This document shows positions 34,938 through 44,800 of a stretch of DNA of 64,000 bases, in pieces. The notes beneath the pieces were generated by a model that had not been told where the DNA came from, did no database searches, and saw only the letters and a list, made by a program, of their open reading frames with translations. Source of the DNA: Lachnospiraceae bacterium (GTDB taxonomy: Bacteria; Bacillota; Clostridia; Lachnospirales; Lachnospiraceae); the NCBI GenBank assembly GCA_021770755.1, contig JAETQI010000010.1, positions 40,170 to 104,169 on the forward strand, written 5' to 3'. Made by a program: the position numbers and the translations under genes. Each line of letters opens with the position of its first letter. The first letter of the stretch is position 1.

Positions 34938-37024
34938 TCCTCGCTGGACTCTGCAACCTTGCTTGCCCTTGCCTTCACCTGCGCCTCCTGGATATCGCTC
35001 GGTGTCTGCTCGTACCGGTTGATCTCATACTCGAAACTGCCGCGTCCTCCTGTCATGGAGCGGAGCACCGTACAATACCCCGTCAGCTCCATCATCGGGA
35101 TATCCGCCTCGATCACCTGCTTGCCGTTTCCGATCGGATTCATGCCGAGCACCCTGCCGCGCCTCTTGTTGAGATCGCCCATGATATCGCCTGTATAGCG
35201 CTCAGGCGCCGTCACCTTCAATGAAACGATCGGCTCGAGCAGAACCGGACCTGCCTCCATAAAGCCTTTCTTGAACGCCTGGATCGCCGCTGTCTTGAAC
35301 GCCATCTCAGAAGAGTCTACTGCATGGTAAGAACCGTCATACAGGATTCCCTTCACGCCCACGACCGGATAAGCCGCCAGAGGTCCCTTGATCACAGATT
35401 CCTGCATACCTTTCTCGACAGCCGGGAAATAGTTCTTCGGAACCGCACCGCCCACGACTTCCTGCTCAAATACATACGGCTTCTCCAGATCGCCAGACGG
35501 CTCGAAGCGCATCTTGACATGACCATACTGCCCATGTCCGCCGGACTGCTTTTTGTATTTGTATTCCACATCAGATTTCTTCCTGATCGTCTCGCGGAAC
35601 GCGATCTTGGGATCGCTCAGCTCGATCACACATTTGTACTCATTCGCCAGACGGCTCTGAATGATCTCGAGCTGCTGATCGCCGATGCCGTACAGCAGGG
35701 TCTGCCTGTTTTCCACATCATTGACCACCTTTAAGGTCTGATCTTCGTGCGACATCTTCTGCAATGCCTGCGACACTTTGTCGATATCGCCCTTGTTTGG
35801 CACTTTATAGCGCTTTGCTGTATAAGGCTTGGAGAGTTCAAACTTGCCGTACTCGATCACGGTCGCCTTGGTCGAAAGCGTATTTCCTGTCCTTGCAGCC
35901 GTGAGCTTCGCGATCGCCCCGATATCCCCCGCGTGCAGCTCGCTGATCTCGATCGGCTTGCTGCCCTGCAGGATATATAATTTGTTCACCTTCTCCTCGA
36001 CGTCCTTATCTTTATTGTATATCGTATCATCCGCCTTAAATACGCCGGAGCAGACTTTGATCAGGGAATACTTGCCGATAAACGGATCCACGATCGTCTT
36101 GAAGACATATGCTGACTTCGCCTTTGCAAAATCATAATTCGCCTCAAATACCTCGTTTGTCTTCATATTGAATCCGGCGATCTGCTTATTCTCAGGACTC
36201 GGCATATATTTCACGATATCGTCAAGCAACGTGTATGTACCCTGGCACAACAGGCTCGAACCCATACTGATCGGTACGATGGCACTGTCGATGACATTCG
36301 TCCGCAGCGCTGCACGGATCTCATTTTCCGTGAACGTCTCCCCGCCGAAATAGCGGTCCATAAATTCCTCGCTCGTCTCAGCTACCGCCTCCATCAGCGT
36401 ATCCCTGTACAGGTTCAGATTGTCCATACTGTAATCCGGGATCTCGCACGCCTCCACGTCCTTGCCCTTCCAGCGGTTTCCTGTCTCACTCACGACATTG
36501 ACATAGCCCACGAACTTCTCGTTCTCCCTGATCGGGAAATGAAAAGGCGCGATCTTCTTGCCATACATCTCCGTGAGCTTCTCCACAACATTCTTGAACG
36601 ACGCGTTGTCCGCGTCCATCCCTGTCACATATATCATTCGCGGCAGCTTGTATTTCTCGCACAGCTCCCACGCCTTCTCCGTTCCTGCCTCGACACCGGA
36701 CTTGCCCGATACCACGATGACTGCTGCATCTGCCGCACTGATAGCCTCCTCAACCTCACCTATAAAGTCAAAATATCCCGGCGTATCCAATACATTGATC
36801 TTCACGCCCTCCCACTCGATCGGTACGACTGATGTACTGATGGAAATCCTTCTCTTCTGCTCTTCCTTGCCAAAATCGCTGACCGTATTGCCGTCCTCCA
36901 CTCTTCCCATACGTGAAGTGATCCCTGACAGATACGCCATTGATTCCACGAGACTCGTCTTTCCTGCCCCACCATGACCTAATAATACTATGTTTCGGAT
37001 CTTATCAGTTGTGTAAACATTCAT
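34934..37024 (-). CDS. Elongation factor G-like protein (EF-G paralogue)
   Basis: 696 residues with the EF-G domain order. G1 is GHGGAGKTSL (about residue 16), switch II is VLDTPGYFDF, but G4 appears as TGMDADN instead of NKMD, a typical feature of the EF-G-2/FusA2-like group rather than the housekeeping FusA. Domains II-V follow, including the domain IV tract GGHGQYGHVKMRFEP (key part GGHGQYGHV). Such paralogues may act on stressed or stalled ribosomes; whether this one supports translocation is unknown. No ribosomal protein genes are adjacent. Two palindromes lie in its leader. Confidence 0.9.
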   Translation of the reverse strand: MNVYTTDKIRNIVLLGHGGAGKTSLVESMAYLSGITSRMGRVEDGNTVSDFGKEEQKRRISISTSVVPIEWEGVKINVLDTPGYFDFIGEVEEAISAADAAVIVVSGKSGVEAGTEKAWELCEKYKLPRMIYVTGMDADNASFKNVVEKLTEMYGKKIAPFHFPIRENEKFVGYVNVVSETGNRWKGKDVEACEIPDYSMDNLNLYRDTLMEAVAETSEEFMDRYFGGETFTENEIRAALRTNVIDSAIVPISMGSSLLCQGTYTLLDDIVKYMPSPENKQIAGFNMKTNEVFEANYDFAKAKSAYVFKTIVDPFIGKYSLIKVCSGVFKADDTIYNKDKDVEEKVNKLYILQGSKPIEISELHAGDIGAIAKLTAARTGNTLSTKATVIEYGKFELSKPYTAKRYKVPNKGDIDKVSQALQKMSHEDQTLKVVNDVENRQTLLYGIGDQQLEIIQSRLANEYKCVIELSDPKIAFRETIRKKSDVEYKYKKQSGGHGQYGHVKMRFEPSGDLEKPYVFEQEVVGGAVPKNYFPAVEKGMQESVIKGPLAAYPVVGVKGILYDGSYHAVDSSEMAFKTAAIQAFKKGFMEAGPVLLEPIVSLKVTAPERYTGDIMGDLNKRRGRVLGMNPIGNGKQVIEADIPMMELTGYCTVLRSMTGGRGSFEYEINRYEQTPSDIQEAQVKARASKVAESSED

Positions 37025-37045
37025 TGCAGCTACCTCCTAATTAAT

Positions 37046-37091
37046 TGAGCGCGCTCATAAATCCAACGCACCTATTTCCGTGAGCGCACTC
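37046..37091. promoter_or_regulatory. Paired palindromes upstream of the EF-G-like gene
   Basis: TGAGCGCGCTCA (37046-37057) is a perfect 12-bp palindrome, and a related TGAGCGCACTC lies at 37081-37091; a third partial GCGCTC is at 37132-37137. They fall within about 120 bp of the start codon, beside a TTATATAA -10-like sequence, so they may be repressor sites or leader structures. Confidence 0.35.
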
Positions 37092-37251
37092 TTCGTTATA
37101 TAATGATAGTTCACCATGCTGATCTGCATGGCGCTCTAATACAAGTTTACTATAATTTTTCAGACAATTCAATCATTTTTGTGCAAACTGCATACTTTAT
37201 TTTGCATAAAATCCTTGTCAAAATTTCGTTACAATTGCTAAAACTTTATAC

Positions 37252-37338
37252 TTGACAGTTTCTGCAACTAGTCTTTACAATACCAAAGGTCTTAACAATT
37301 CCTAAGCAGTTGACTTTAATGCTTTAAAGTGCGATAAT
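37252..37338 (+). promoter_or_regulatory. Two tandem promoters ahead of prephenate dehydrogenase
   Basis: First: TTGACA (37252-37257), 18 bp, TACAAT (37276-37281). Second: TTGACT (37310-37315), 17 bp, GATAAT (37333-37338). They give leaders of roughly 165 and 105 nt. No T-box motif was found in the leader. The 427-bp gap 37025-37451 holds only these and the palindromes. Confidence 0.6.
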
Positions 37339-37451
37339 TATCAATAGCATAACAGAGTCCACTGCAGCCGTGTCTGAATCTCTCAATGCAGATATATGCA
37401 AACATTGTATATAGGACATTGCCGCAGAACTCGGAAAGGATCTTGTACTTT

Positions 37452-38552
37452 ATGAACATGAACAAATTCGGTTTTATCAGTCTCGGATTGATCGGCGGTT
37501 CCATCGCGCTCGCGATCAGACAGATCTGCCCTGACGCACAGATCATCGCCTGCGCGCGCAGACAGTCCACACTGGACGAAGCGCTTGCCGCCGGCGCGAT
37601 CGATGCAGGCACCACGGAAATAAACGATCTTTTTGCTGACTGTGATATGATATTTCTATGCGCCCCGGTCGCCGTTAATAACAGATTTCTGGAGAAACTC
37701 AAACCCTTTCTGTCCGAAAAGACGATCATCACCGATGTCGGCAGCGTCAAGGGCTCCATCCATGAAGTCGTCTCGCGGCTTGGACTCGACAGCCGCTTTA
37801 TCGGCGGACACCCCATGGCAGGCAGCGAGAAAACGGGGTTTGCGAACGCCAATCCGATCCTGCTTGAAAACGCTTACTACATTCTCACCCCCACTGAAAC
37901 GGTGCGGCAGGAGGCCGTCGCGGAATACTATTCGCTCGTCAAAAAGATGGGCGCGATCCCAATGATCCTAAGCTGCCAGGAGCACGATTACGTGACTGCG
38001 GCGATCAGCCATGTGCCGCACCTTGTCGCCGCCGCGCTCGCCAATCTGGTGCATGACCACGATTCCGCAAACGAGACAATGAAGATGATCGCTGCCGGCG
38101 GGTTCAAGGACATCACGCGCATCGCCTCCTCCTCCCCCGAGATGTGGGAGTCGATCTGTATGTCCAACACCGAAAATATCGCCGACCTGTTAGACGATTA
38201 CATTGAGTCCCTGCAGACGATCAGCAGAGCCGTGCGTTCCAAACAGACAGGATTTACCTACGATCTGTTTACCGCCTCCAAAGAGTACCGGGATTCCTTT
38301 GCCGATCTGCCAAAAGGACCGATCAAGAAGATCTTTGCCTGCTATGTGGACATTCCAGACGAGGCTGGAGCCATCGCCTCGCTCGCCACACTGCTTGCCA
38401 AGGCGGATATCTCCATCAGGAATATCGGTATCATCCACAACCGCGAATTCGAGGAAGGGGTGCTCAGAGTCGAATTTTACGACCAGGCCGCACTGGATGA
38501 AGCTGTCGCCCTGCTGCAGAGCCTGCACTACTGCGTGTATCCCAGAAAATGA
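37452..38552 (+). CDS. tyrA: Prephenate dehydrogenase with C-terminal ACT domain
   Basis: 366 residues from ATG 37452 (GGAAAGGA upstream; a second ATG is two codons on). The NAD-binding Rossmann motif SLGLIGGSIA is at the N-terminus. The catalytic region contains IGGHPMAGSEKTGF and the His of SHVPHLVAAAL. The C-terminal ACT domain (from about residue 295, YVDIPDEAGAIASLATLLAKADIS) gives feedback control by tyrosine in this family. It makes 4-hydroxyphenylpyruvate, the step before tyrosine. No other aromatic-pathway gene is adjacent, so it is probably monocistronic or cotranscribed with tspO, 74 bp on. Confidence 0.93.
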   Translation: MNMNKFGFISLGLIGGSIALAIRQICPDAQIIACARRQSTLDEALAAGAIDAGTTEINDLFADCDMIFLCAPVAVNNRFLEKLKPFLSEKTIITDVGSVKGSIHEVVSRLGLDSRFIGGHPMAGSEKTGFANANPILLENAYYILTPTETVRQEAVAEYYSLVKKMGAIPMILSCQEHDYVTAAISHVPHLVAAALANLVHDHDSANETMKMIAAGGFKDITRIASSSPEMWESICMSNTENIADLLDDYIESLQTISRAVRSKQTGFTYDLFTASKEYRDSFADLPKGPIKKIFACYVDIPDEAGAIASLATLLAKADISIRNIGIIHNREFEEGVLRVEFYDQAALDEAVALLQSLHYCVYPRK

Positions 38553-38626
38553 AACACCACATAAAAGATACCTGTTCTGCATAATATACTATAGAATCTT
38601 TGACGATAGAAGAGGTTTCATTTCTT

Positions 38627-39100
38627 ATGTGGGTTAAATTAAAACCGTATTTCATTTCGATCCTGATCGCCCTTGGCACCGGCGGTCTCTCGGCTTTTCT
38701 CATCCGCGATAACGTATATATCTATGCCCTGATACGCAAACCGCCGCTGGCGCCCCCCGCCATACTGTTTCCGATCGTGTGGACACCCCTCTACATCCTG
38801 ATGGGCGTCAGTTGCGCGCGCATCTTTCTGCAGAGGAACTCCTGTCCCGACGATGTCTTTGACGCGCTGCTCAACTATGTGTTCCAGCTAATCCTCAACT
38901 TCCTGTGGCCTGTCATTTTCTTTAACATGCACACGTTTCTGTTCGCATTTATCTGGATCGTTGTCCTGTGGACCGGCATCCTGAAAATGATCTTCAAATT
39001 CAGCAGGCTTGACACCACTGCCGCGTACCTGCAGATCCCATACTTCCTGTGGGTGACTTATGCCGGATATCTCAATTTTATGATCTATCTGCTGAACTGA
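38627..39100 (+). CDS. tspO: TspO/MBR-family membrane protein
   Basis: 157 residues from ATG 38627 with AGAGG 11 bases upstream. Five membrane helices and the family motif KPPLAPPAILFPIVWTPLYILMGVS (key part PPLAPPA...WTPLYILMG), with further conserved LNFLWPVIFF and the final GYLNFMIYLLN. TspO proteins bind porphyrins and cholesterol-like ligands; the role in Firmicutes is not settled. The gene ends 8 bp before the hairpin at 39109-39140. Confidence 0.9.
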   Translation: MWVKLKPYFISILIALGTGGLSAFLIRDNVYIYALIRKPPLAPPAILFPIVWTPLYILMGVSCARIFLQRNSCPDDVFDALLNYVFQLILNFLWPVIFFNMHTFLFAFIWIVVLWTGILKMIFKFSRLDTTAAYLQIPYFLWVTYAGYLNFMIYLLN

Positions 39101-39108
39101 TCCTAAAT

Positions 39109-39140
39109 CGAGTAGGGGAAGAGCCTTCTTCCCCTACTCG
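39109..39140. terminator. Strong hairpin between convergent tspO and yihY-type genes
   Basis: CGAGTAGGGGAAG (39109-39121) and CTTCCCCTACTCG (39128-39140) form a perfect 13-bp stem with a 6-base loop. The downstream T tract is broken on both sides, so it is a probable but not textbook terminator. Confidence 0.7.
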
Positions 39141-39159
39141 TGCGCCAGACTTTTGCCCG

Positions 39160-40002
39160 TCATAAAAGCTGTGACAGATAATCATCCAGATAGCCGTCCA
39201 CAAGCCACTTGTTAATCAGGGCGCCTCCAAAAAAGATGTACATGCAGAAATACAGCCAGATCATCACGATCACAATACTGGTCAGACTGCCGTACATGGA
39301 AAATCCGCCAAAATAATCGATGTAGACAGAGAAACCAAAGGAGTACAGCGTCCAGAAAACGGACGTGACCACCGCACCGGGATAGTGATCCTTCCACGAT
39401 ACCTGGTTGTTTGGCAGCAGACTGTACATCGTGCAGAACACGATGGAGATCATACCCGCGACAAAGATATGGCGCACCCAGCCAAAGATGCGCCACAGAC
39501 TTGCGGCAGGACCATTGTCAGGGATCATCCATTTTGCCAGCGTATTCCCAAAGACAAGCACACCCGCCGAGAGCAGTATCGCCAGCAGCAAAAATACCGT
39601 ATAAAACGAAGCTTTCAGCCGCAGAAGAATATACCCCCTCGTCTCCTCCACGTCATAGATATGGTTCAGCCCCCTGATCAGCGCCAGCACGCCCTTTGAC
39701 GCCGACCACACGGCCACGGCCGCGGAAACCGACAACAGTGTCACCTGATTTCCGTGATAACTGTCCACGATACTGAGCAGAAACCGGTATATCTTATCCG
39801 GTATCACAGCCTGCGAAATACTGACGAACTCCTTATTGCCGATCAGGTCATGCGGCAGTATGCCGCTGACGATCATCACCATCGGTATCACCGACAGAAA
39901 CAAAAAGAACGCAGCGCCGGAGGCATAGGTTCCTACCTCTGCCTCCCGAAAAGTCGCACGCATTTCTTTCTGTAATCCGTATAGCTTTGTGATCATTGTC
40001 AT
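39160..40002 (-). CDS. YihY/BrkB-family membrane protein
   Basis: 280 residues with six predicted membrane helices. Family features are the early GTYASGAAFFLFLSVIPM segment, the SAAVAVWSASKGVLALIRGLNHIYDV loop (key part WSASKGVLALIRGLN) and the G-rich C-terminal helices. The family was once called RNase BN in error; the real function is unknown, possibly envelope transport. The start codon overlaps the stop of the SpoIID-type gene by 4 bp (ATGA), so the two are coupled. Confidence 0.9.
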   Translation of the reverse strand: MTMITKLYGLQKEMRATFREAEVGTYASGAAFFLFLSVIPMVMIVSGILPHDLIGNKEFVSISQAVIPDKIYRFLLSIVDSYHGNQVTLLSVSAAVAVWSASKGVLALIRGLNHIYDVEETRGYILLRLKASFYTVFLLLAILLSAGVLVFGNTLAKWMIPDNGPAASLWRIFGWVRHIFVAGMISIVFCTMYSLLPNNQVSWKDHYPGAVVTSVFWTLYSFGFSVYIDYFGGFSMYGSLTSIVIVMIWLYFCMYIFFGGALINKWLVDGYLDDYLSQLL

Positions 40003-41456
40003 TTGCCGAGCTCCCCGATATCCATTATGCTTCCATTATAATAATATGCCAAAATCTGTGCAGCCGTTAATCCTCTTTCGGCAAGCCCCTTCGCCCCGTT
40101 CTGCGACATGCCGCAGCCGTGTCCGAATCCCGCCCCGTGTATCTTAACCTGTTTTAGATTATCCCCCTTTTCCCCGTTATTATCATATATTTTCTCTATG
40201 TAAAAGTACGCGCTCGGAAGCATATCTCCCATAATATAACTGCTGCCGTCGTTTTTCACCACGACATCCTGCGCGCAGCCAAGCGCCTGCCTGACCGCGT
40301 ACTGGGACGTCACACTGACCCTGAAATGCTCCGTCTCGATCATGATCCCCGCAGCCAGGCCGCTCTTCTTGCGGTCCAGTACTCTGATATCGCTGATCGC
40401 ATTCTCTCCCAGAAGCTGATCCGATGACAGATACTTCGAGCGGATGCGCACAGTTTCCGGCTGCGACTGCGAGAGCCGGTAGAGCTGATCCAGAAACTTT
40501 TTGACCTGATCCCCTTCCAGCATTTTGTCATAATCCCACCGATACCACGCGTCGTGATACTCCACATCCGCCTCATTTCCATTGTCGATATAGCGTCTGT
40601 ATGCCTCCTCCCCCTCCGCGCTGTCTGACGCATAGATCTCCTCTCCCGTCTCGATCAGATAGTCGTCCGCTGCCGATGCCGCATCGCTCCACACGCGTGC
40701 GCCGCCGTTGTACCCTCCCGACGTCGAGTAATAAAAACTCTCCACAATCTCCCCGTCATATGTAAGCACCTGACCCTTCGTCTCATCTACCGCCTTCACC
40801 GCAGCGGGTGTCTCTTCACAATTCATATAAACCTGAAACGCAGTGCTGTCATCCATGTGTGCCCGCCACTCCGGATAGGCATAAGACTGTTTGTGAAAAT
40901 AAGTGTACGTTCTTGCGCTGATCGCCTGCGCTTTCTGTGCCTCGTCGGGATAGGCGGAGGGCATCTCGCTTGGAACCACACCGTAGAGATATTCTTCCAC
41001 CGACAGCTCATTGACCACAATGATCCCCTCTGCTGCAGCGTAACATTCCAGTTTTCCGCGATAGCGCGCAGGGCTGTTCCTGCCAAGGTTTAAGATCTCG
41101 ATCCTGCCATCGTTTTTTCCGGTGATGCAGATCATCGGGTTATCCTTAAAGTCTCTGGGATATAAGACCAGTTCTGTATCCGGCGGATAGTCCGTCGTTT
41201 TCTGATCCTGATCATACGAAACGCTAAATCCCTCTTCACAGGAAATGTGAAGCTCTGCGTGGCAGATCCCCTGATACGCCTGGTTCATGAGCAGGATCCT
41301 CACATTCTCATCAAATGGTACTTCGCTTTTTGCTGCAGATTCCTCTTCCCCGTTGTGCTCCTCCGCCGGCTCCGCGACATCCTCATCCGTGTCAGGAAGC
41401 TGTATACTGCACCGGTACAGCCCCAGTGCGATCACCGTCCATACAACGACGATCAA
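39999..41456 (-). CDS. SpoIID/LytB-domain protein
   Basis: About 485 residues. A hydrophobic N-terminus anchors it, then an acidic linker and the SpoIID core: VNELSVEEYLYGVVPSEMP with the catalytic-type Glu (about residue 165), KAQAISARTYTYF, SFYYSTSGGYNGGA and the C-terminal GAGFGHGCGMSQNGAKGLAERG. SpoIID is a lytic transglycosylase acting on denuded glycan strands during engulfment; this is a vegetative-type or divergent paralogue. Start problem: no in-frame ATG exists. The frame opens after a stop and the strong GGGAGGAG site points to an ATA codon or to an out-of-frame ATG-TAA, so I give the TTG at 41454-41456. Confidence 0.85.
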   Translation of the reverse strand: MIVVVWTVIALGLYRCSIQLPDTDEDVAEPAEEHNGEEESAAKSEVPFDENVRILLMNQAYQGICHAELHISCEEGFSVSYDQDQKTTDYPPDTELVLYPRDFKDNPMICITGKNDGRIEILNLGRNSPARYRGKLECYAAAEGIIVVNELSVEEYLYGVVPSEMPSAYPDEAQKAQAISARTYTYFHKQSYAYPEWRAHMDDSTAFQVYMNCEETPAAVKAVDETKGQVLTYDGEIVESFYYSTSGGYNGGARVWSDAASAADDYLIETGEEIYASDSAEGEEAYRRYIDNGNEADVEYHDAWYRWDYDKMLEGDQVKKFLDQLYRLSQSQPETVRIRSKYLSSDQLLGENAISDIRVLDRKKSGLAAGIMIETEHFRVSVTSQYAVRQALGCAQDVVVKNDGSSYIMGDMLPSAYFYIEKIYDNNGEKGDNLKQVKIHGAGFGHGCGMSQNGAKGLAERGLTAAQILAYYYNGSIMDIGELGK

Positions 41457-41540
41457 CAGCTTTTTGAAGAATCCTTTTACATAAAATATGTTGCGCTCCT
41501 CCCGTTATCCCTTATATTTTCTGTTATTCCTGCACCACAA

Positions 41541-41562
41541 AAGCAGCCCGCTAAGGCTGCTT
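41541..41562. terminator. Hairpin ending the small RNA
   Basis: AAGCAGCC (41541-41548) and GGCTGCTT (41555-41562) pair around a 6-base loop. On the minus strand the stem is followed by TTTT then GTGG, a modest T tract; on the plus strand by TTTGTTTCTT. Confidence 0.6.
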
Positions 41563-41755
41563 TGTTTCTTGTGTATCCCCGAAACGCCGGCTCTTGTATT
41601 TTGACTCCTAGCCAATGCTAGGTGGGCGACCGCAATCTTTCTCGCTGTCTTCCCCTGGCCATTCTGGGGGGCATGACATTGATCAGACAATATAGGAATC
41701 CCGTTTAAAGTGATGTAGGTTCAAAATGACAAGAGTTATCGCACATTTCAGATTA
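41541..41755 (-). ncRNA. Structured small RNA, 6S RNA candidate
   Basis: The minus-strand transcript from the promoter at 41761-41789 to the hairpin at 41541-41562 would be about 215 nt and has no credible ORF. Its two ends pair: CTCTTGTCATTTTGA (41721-41735) with TCAAAATACAAGAG (41591-41604), one bulged base. Inside lies a loop with CACTTTAAACGGGATTCCTA and internal stems such as CCCCCAGAATGGCCAGGGG and CCTAGCATTGGCTAGG. A long closing stem, a central bubble and strong constitutive-type promoter are the design of 6S RNA, which mimics an open promoter to RNA polymerase. I could not compare it with a covariance model, so the family name is tentative. Confidence 0.6.
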
Positions 41756-41760
41756 ACTAT

Positions 41761-41789
41761 AGTATACCCTATCATTATGAAAATATCAA
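41761..41789 (-). promoter_or_regulatory. Promoter of the small RNA
   Basis: On the minus strand TTGATA (41784-41789), exactly 17 bp, TATACT (41761-41766). One of the strongest promoter matches in the window, with no coding start within 300 bp, which supports a non-coding transcript. Confidence 0.75.
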
Positions 41790-41856
41790 CCTATAATCCT
41801 ATTGCATCTTTACTAATATTTTACAGTAAATTTTTGTCAATTTACATATAGACAAT

Positions 41857-44800
41857 TCAGGAACTGCGCGTATAAAACCGGTAGATACCCTTACCTGCAT
41901 TCTTAACATCATAAAGCACCTGATCCGCCTCTTTCACCATCTTCTCAAGTTCATCCTCCGACATTAACGTCTTCCTGCCGCTGATCCCGATCGAGCAAGA
42001 TATCCGGTGCGCTCTTGGAATATCGATATTTTTTCCAAGCTTACGCCGGATCGCCCCCGCAAAACCGTCTTTCTGTTCAATCTGACTGTAGATATTTTGG
42101 GCGATCTGTGCGACAAATGCCATGTCGTCCGTATATACCGTGATCAGAAATTCATCTCCGCCGTAGCGCGTCGCAAAACCGTAATTCCCCACTTCCTTCC
42201 GGAAGATCTCTGCCATTCCGGTAAGTATAATATCCCCGATGCCATGTCCGAACGTGTCATTATAATACTTAAAATTGTCCAGGTCAATGTACATGATGAT
42301 GACTGCCTGACCCAGCCCCGTCTCCTCGTTTGACCGAAGCATTATGCTGATATTCTTATAAAAGCCTTCCCTGTTGTACAGACCCGTTAGTTTGTCCGTC
42401 ACTGCCAACTGATTGAGCTCATCATTCATCCGTCTGATCTTATCGTTCGCCTCAAGCATATCGATGGAGCTAAGAAGCTGGCGCATCAGAAACTCAAAGA
42501 CCGCATAGTCACTCTCATCCAGAAGATACCGGTTTGTCGGCGAATGCCAATTGTCCTTCATTTCGATATAGGCTACCATCACCGCCTTCAAAGTGTCATT
42601 GTAATAAAACGGCAGACCGATGACGGAGCAGACCTTATTCTGTGCAAAAAGCGAGACAATATCCCAATAATCCGTGTAATTATTATTGATCTTGGAGGTC
42701 GCAAAGCCATGCCTGTTCTGATGGAAAAACGCTTCAATGCGGCACTGCCGCTCACTGCTGTAAGTATAGCCTGTATTGTTATACAGTTCCTCCGGACCGT
42801 CGTCGCCATATTTCACAAAGATCAGCCTGTCTATATTAAAATTATGTATAAATGCCTTCAACGCCGGATCCACCAGCTCTCTTTTGCGCTTCCCGCCGAT
42901 CTCTACCATCTTCTGCCATGCCGACAGGAAATTCATGCGCTTTTGCTGCTCCTGATTTTCCTTATATACAGAAGCGTGTCTGAGTACTTCGTCGATCTCA
43001 TGCCTGAGTGCGGATGACAGCTCCAGCCCGCATCGCTTCGCCTCGTAATGCCCGCCTTCAAGCTGCGCCTTAAGCTCCTCCACCTTGCCCTTACACCCCT
43101 GTCTGTCATAGAACGCGGCAGCGTCACTCAGATACGCCCCCGCTTCCTCCGCCCTGTCCATGGACCGGTATAGTTTTGCAAGTTCCACAGCATACTGTCC
43201 GAAAATGTAAAACTGGTTTCCCGCGGAAGCATCAAGACACCCTGCCGCAAGTTCAAAGTTTTTCAAAGCCTCATCCTGTTTTCCGCGCCCGGCAAGCTCA
43301 AGACCATATGTGAAATAATAGATAAAGAGATCATCCCTGCATGTGGTATAATCGTGTACGACCACACATTCCGGTTCCTCCTCCTTCCTGCCGATCAAAT
43401 GCTCCAGAAAGAGCCTCGTCTTTTCGATATAGATGGCACATTTCAGCTCATTTCCGTTGTAGTAGCTGCACAGCGCAAGAAGCCCCGCAAGCTTTGAGAT
43501 ATTGCACACCCTGAGGCTGTTCATCTTCATTTCTTTTACGATGCGGAACGACAGCTCCAGATCATCATACGCATTCCTGTAATCCTGCGCCATGATGCAG
43601 TTGATCGCCATATTATAGAGCGTCTCACCCACATAGTCGATCTTCTCCAGCTTCAGAAAGGTTCTCAGCGCCCGGTCATAGCAGGCAAATGCCTTGTCGT
43701 ACTCCTCCATGGCAGACGATATGTATCCCACACCGTTGTAGATCATTGCCTCCTCATATTCATCCTTACCCCTGACAAGCTCATGACATTTGTCATAGTA
43801 GTACTTTGCCGTCCTAAAAAAACCGTTCGTGGATGCGATCATGATATTATTCCGATATGCTTCCATCATGAAATACTCGTTTCCAAGCTCTTTCATGATC
43901 TCGATCCCTCTGTTAAAATATACCAGCCGCTCATCCAGCCGCGTCTCATCCGCAAAGAGCACCGGCTGATTGTCATAGGCATATACATAGATATGTGCCA
44001 AATGATTCCAGAAATGATATTCCTCCGCCTTCTGCAGAACCTCCGCCTCCACTGGGATATCATTCGCACAGAAGAAGATATTGTGCCAGCCTGACATTTT
44101 CACCATCACACCCAGCAGCTTTGCGATAAAGATATCGTAATCCGACTGCTGCTGCACCGCGATCTCAAGGCATTTTCCAGCATACTGATCCGCCTCGTCA
44201 AGCCTGCCGTTATACATATACGCCATGCACATCAGATAATAATATGCATGATCCAGCTCCAGATCCACCGTCCGCCTGCGAAGCTCCTGCAATCTTCCGC
44301 ACAGGAGCAGCGCCTGTGAAAAATCCTGCGTATAGATAGACACAAGCGCATATAATTTGACGATCTCACACTGGTATTCCCACGCAATATCGATCTCTTC
44401 CACTGTTATCATCTTATAGATGATCTCAAGATAATAATCCGCCTGCACAAAATCCAGACAGAACAGCAGATTATTGATCTTCACGATATAGCTGTCAAGC
44501 TGTTCTTCCGAAAATGCAAAATCGTTATAGCTTCCCTTCGGACTGTTCAGCATACCCGAACTCGTCTCGATCACCAGTTTCCTGTCACAGATGTACCTGT
44601 AAAATTTGTCCCAGATCGGCTCCATATGGGGCAGCGGCACCTTCGCTTCGTTGTATGTCGCGATGACAACGATATTGTGACACTTTTCTTCCTCGATGAG
44701 ATTGTGGACCACATGCATCGACGACCCGTTTGCATACTGCATATCGTTCAGCAGGAAAATGACCTGTCTGTCGCCGGCAAGATGCGATACGATCTCCACA

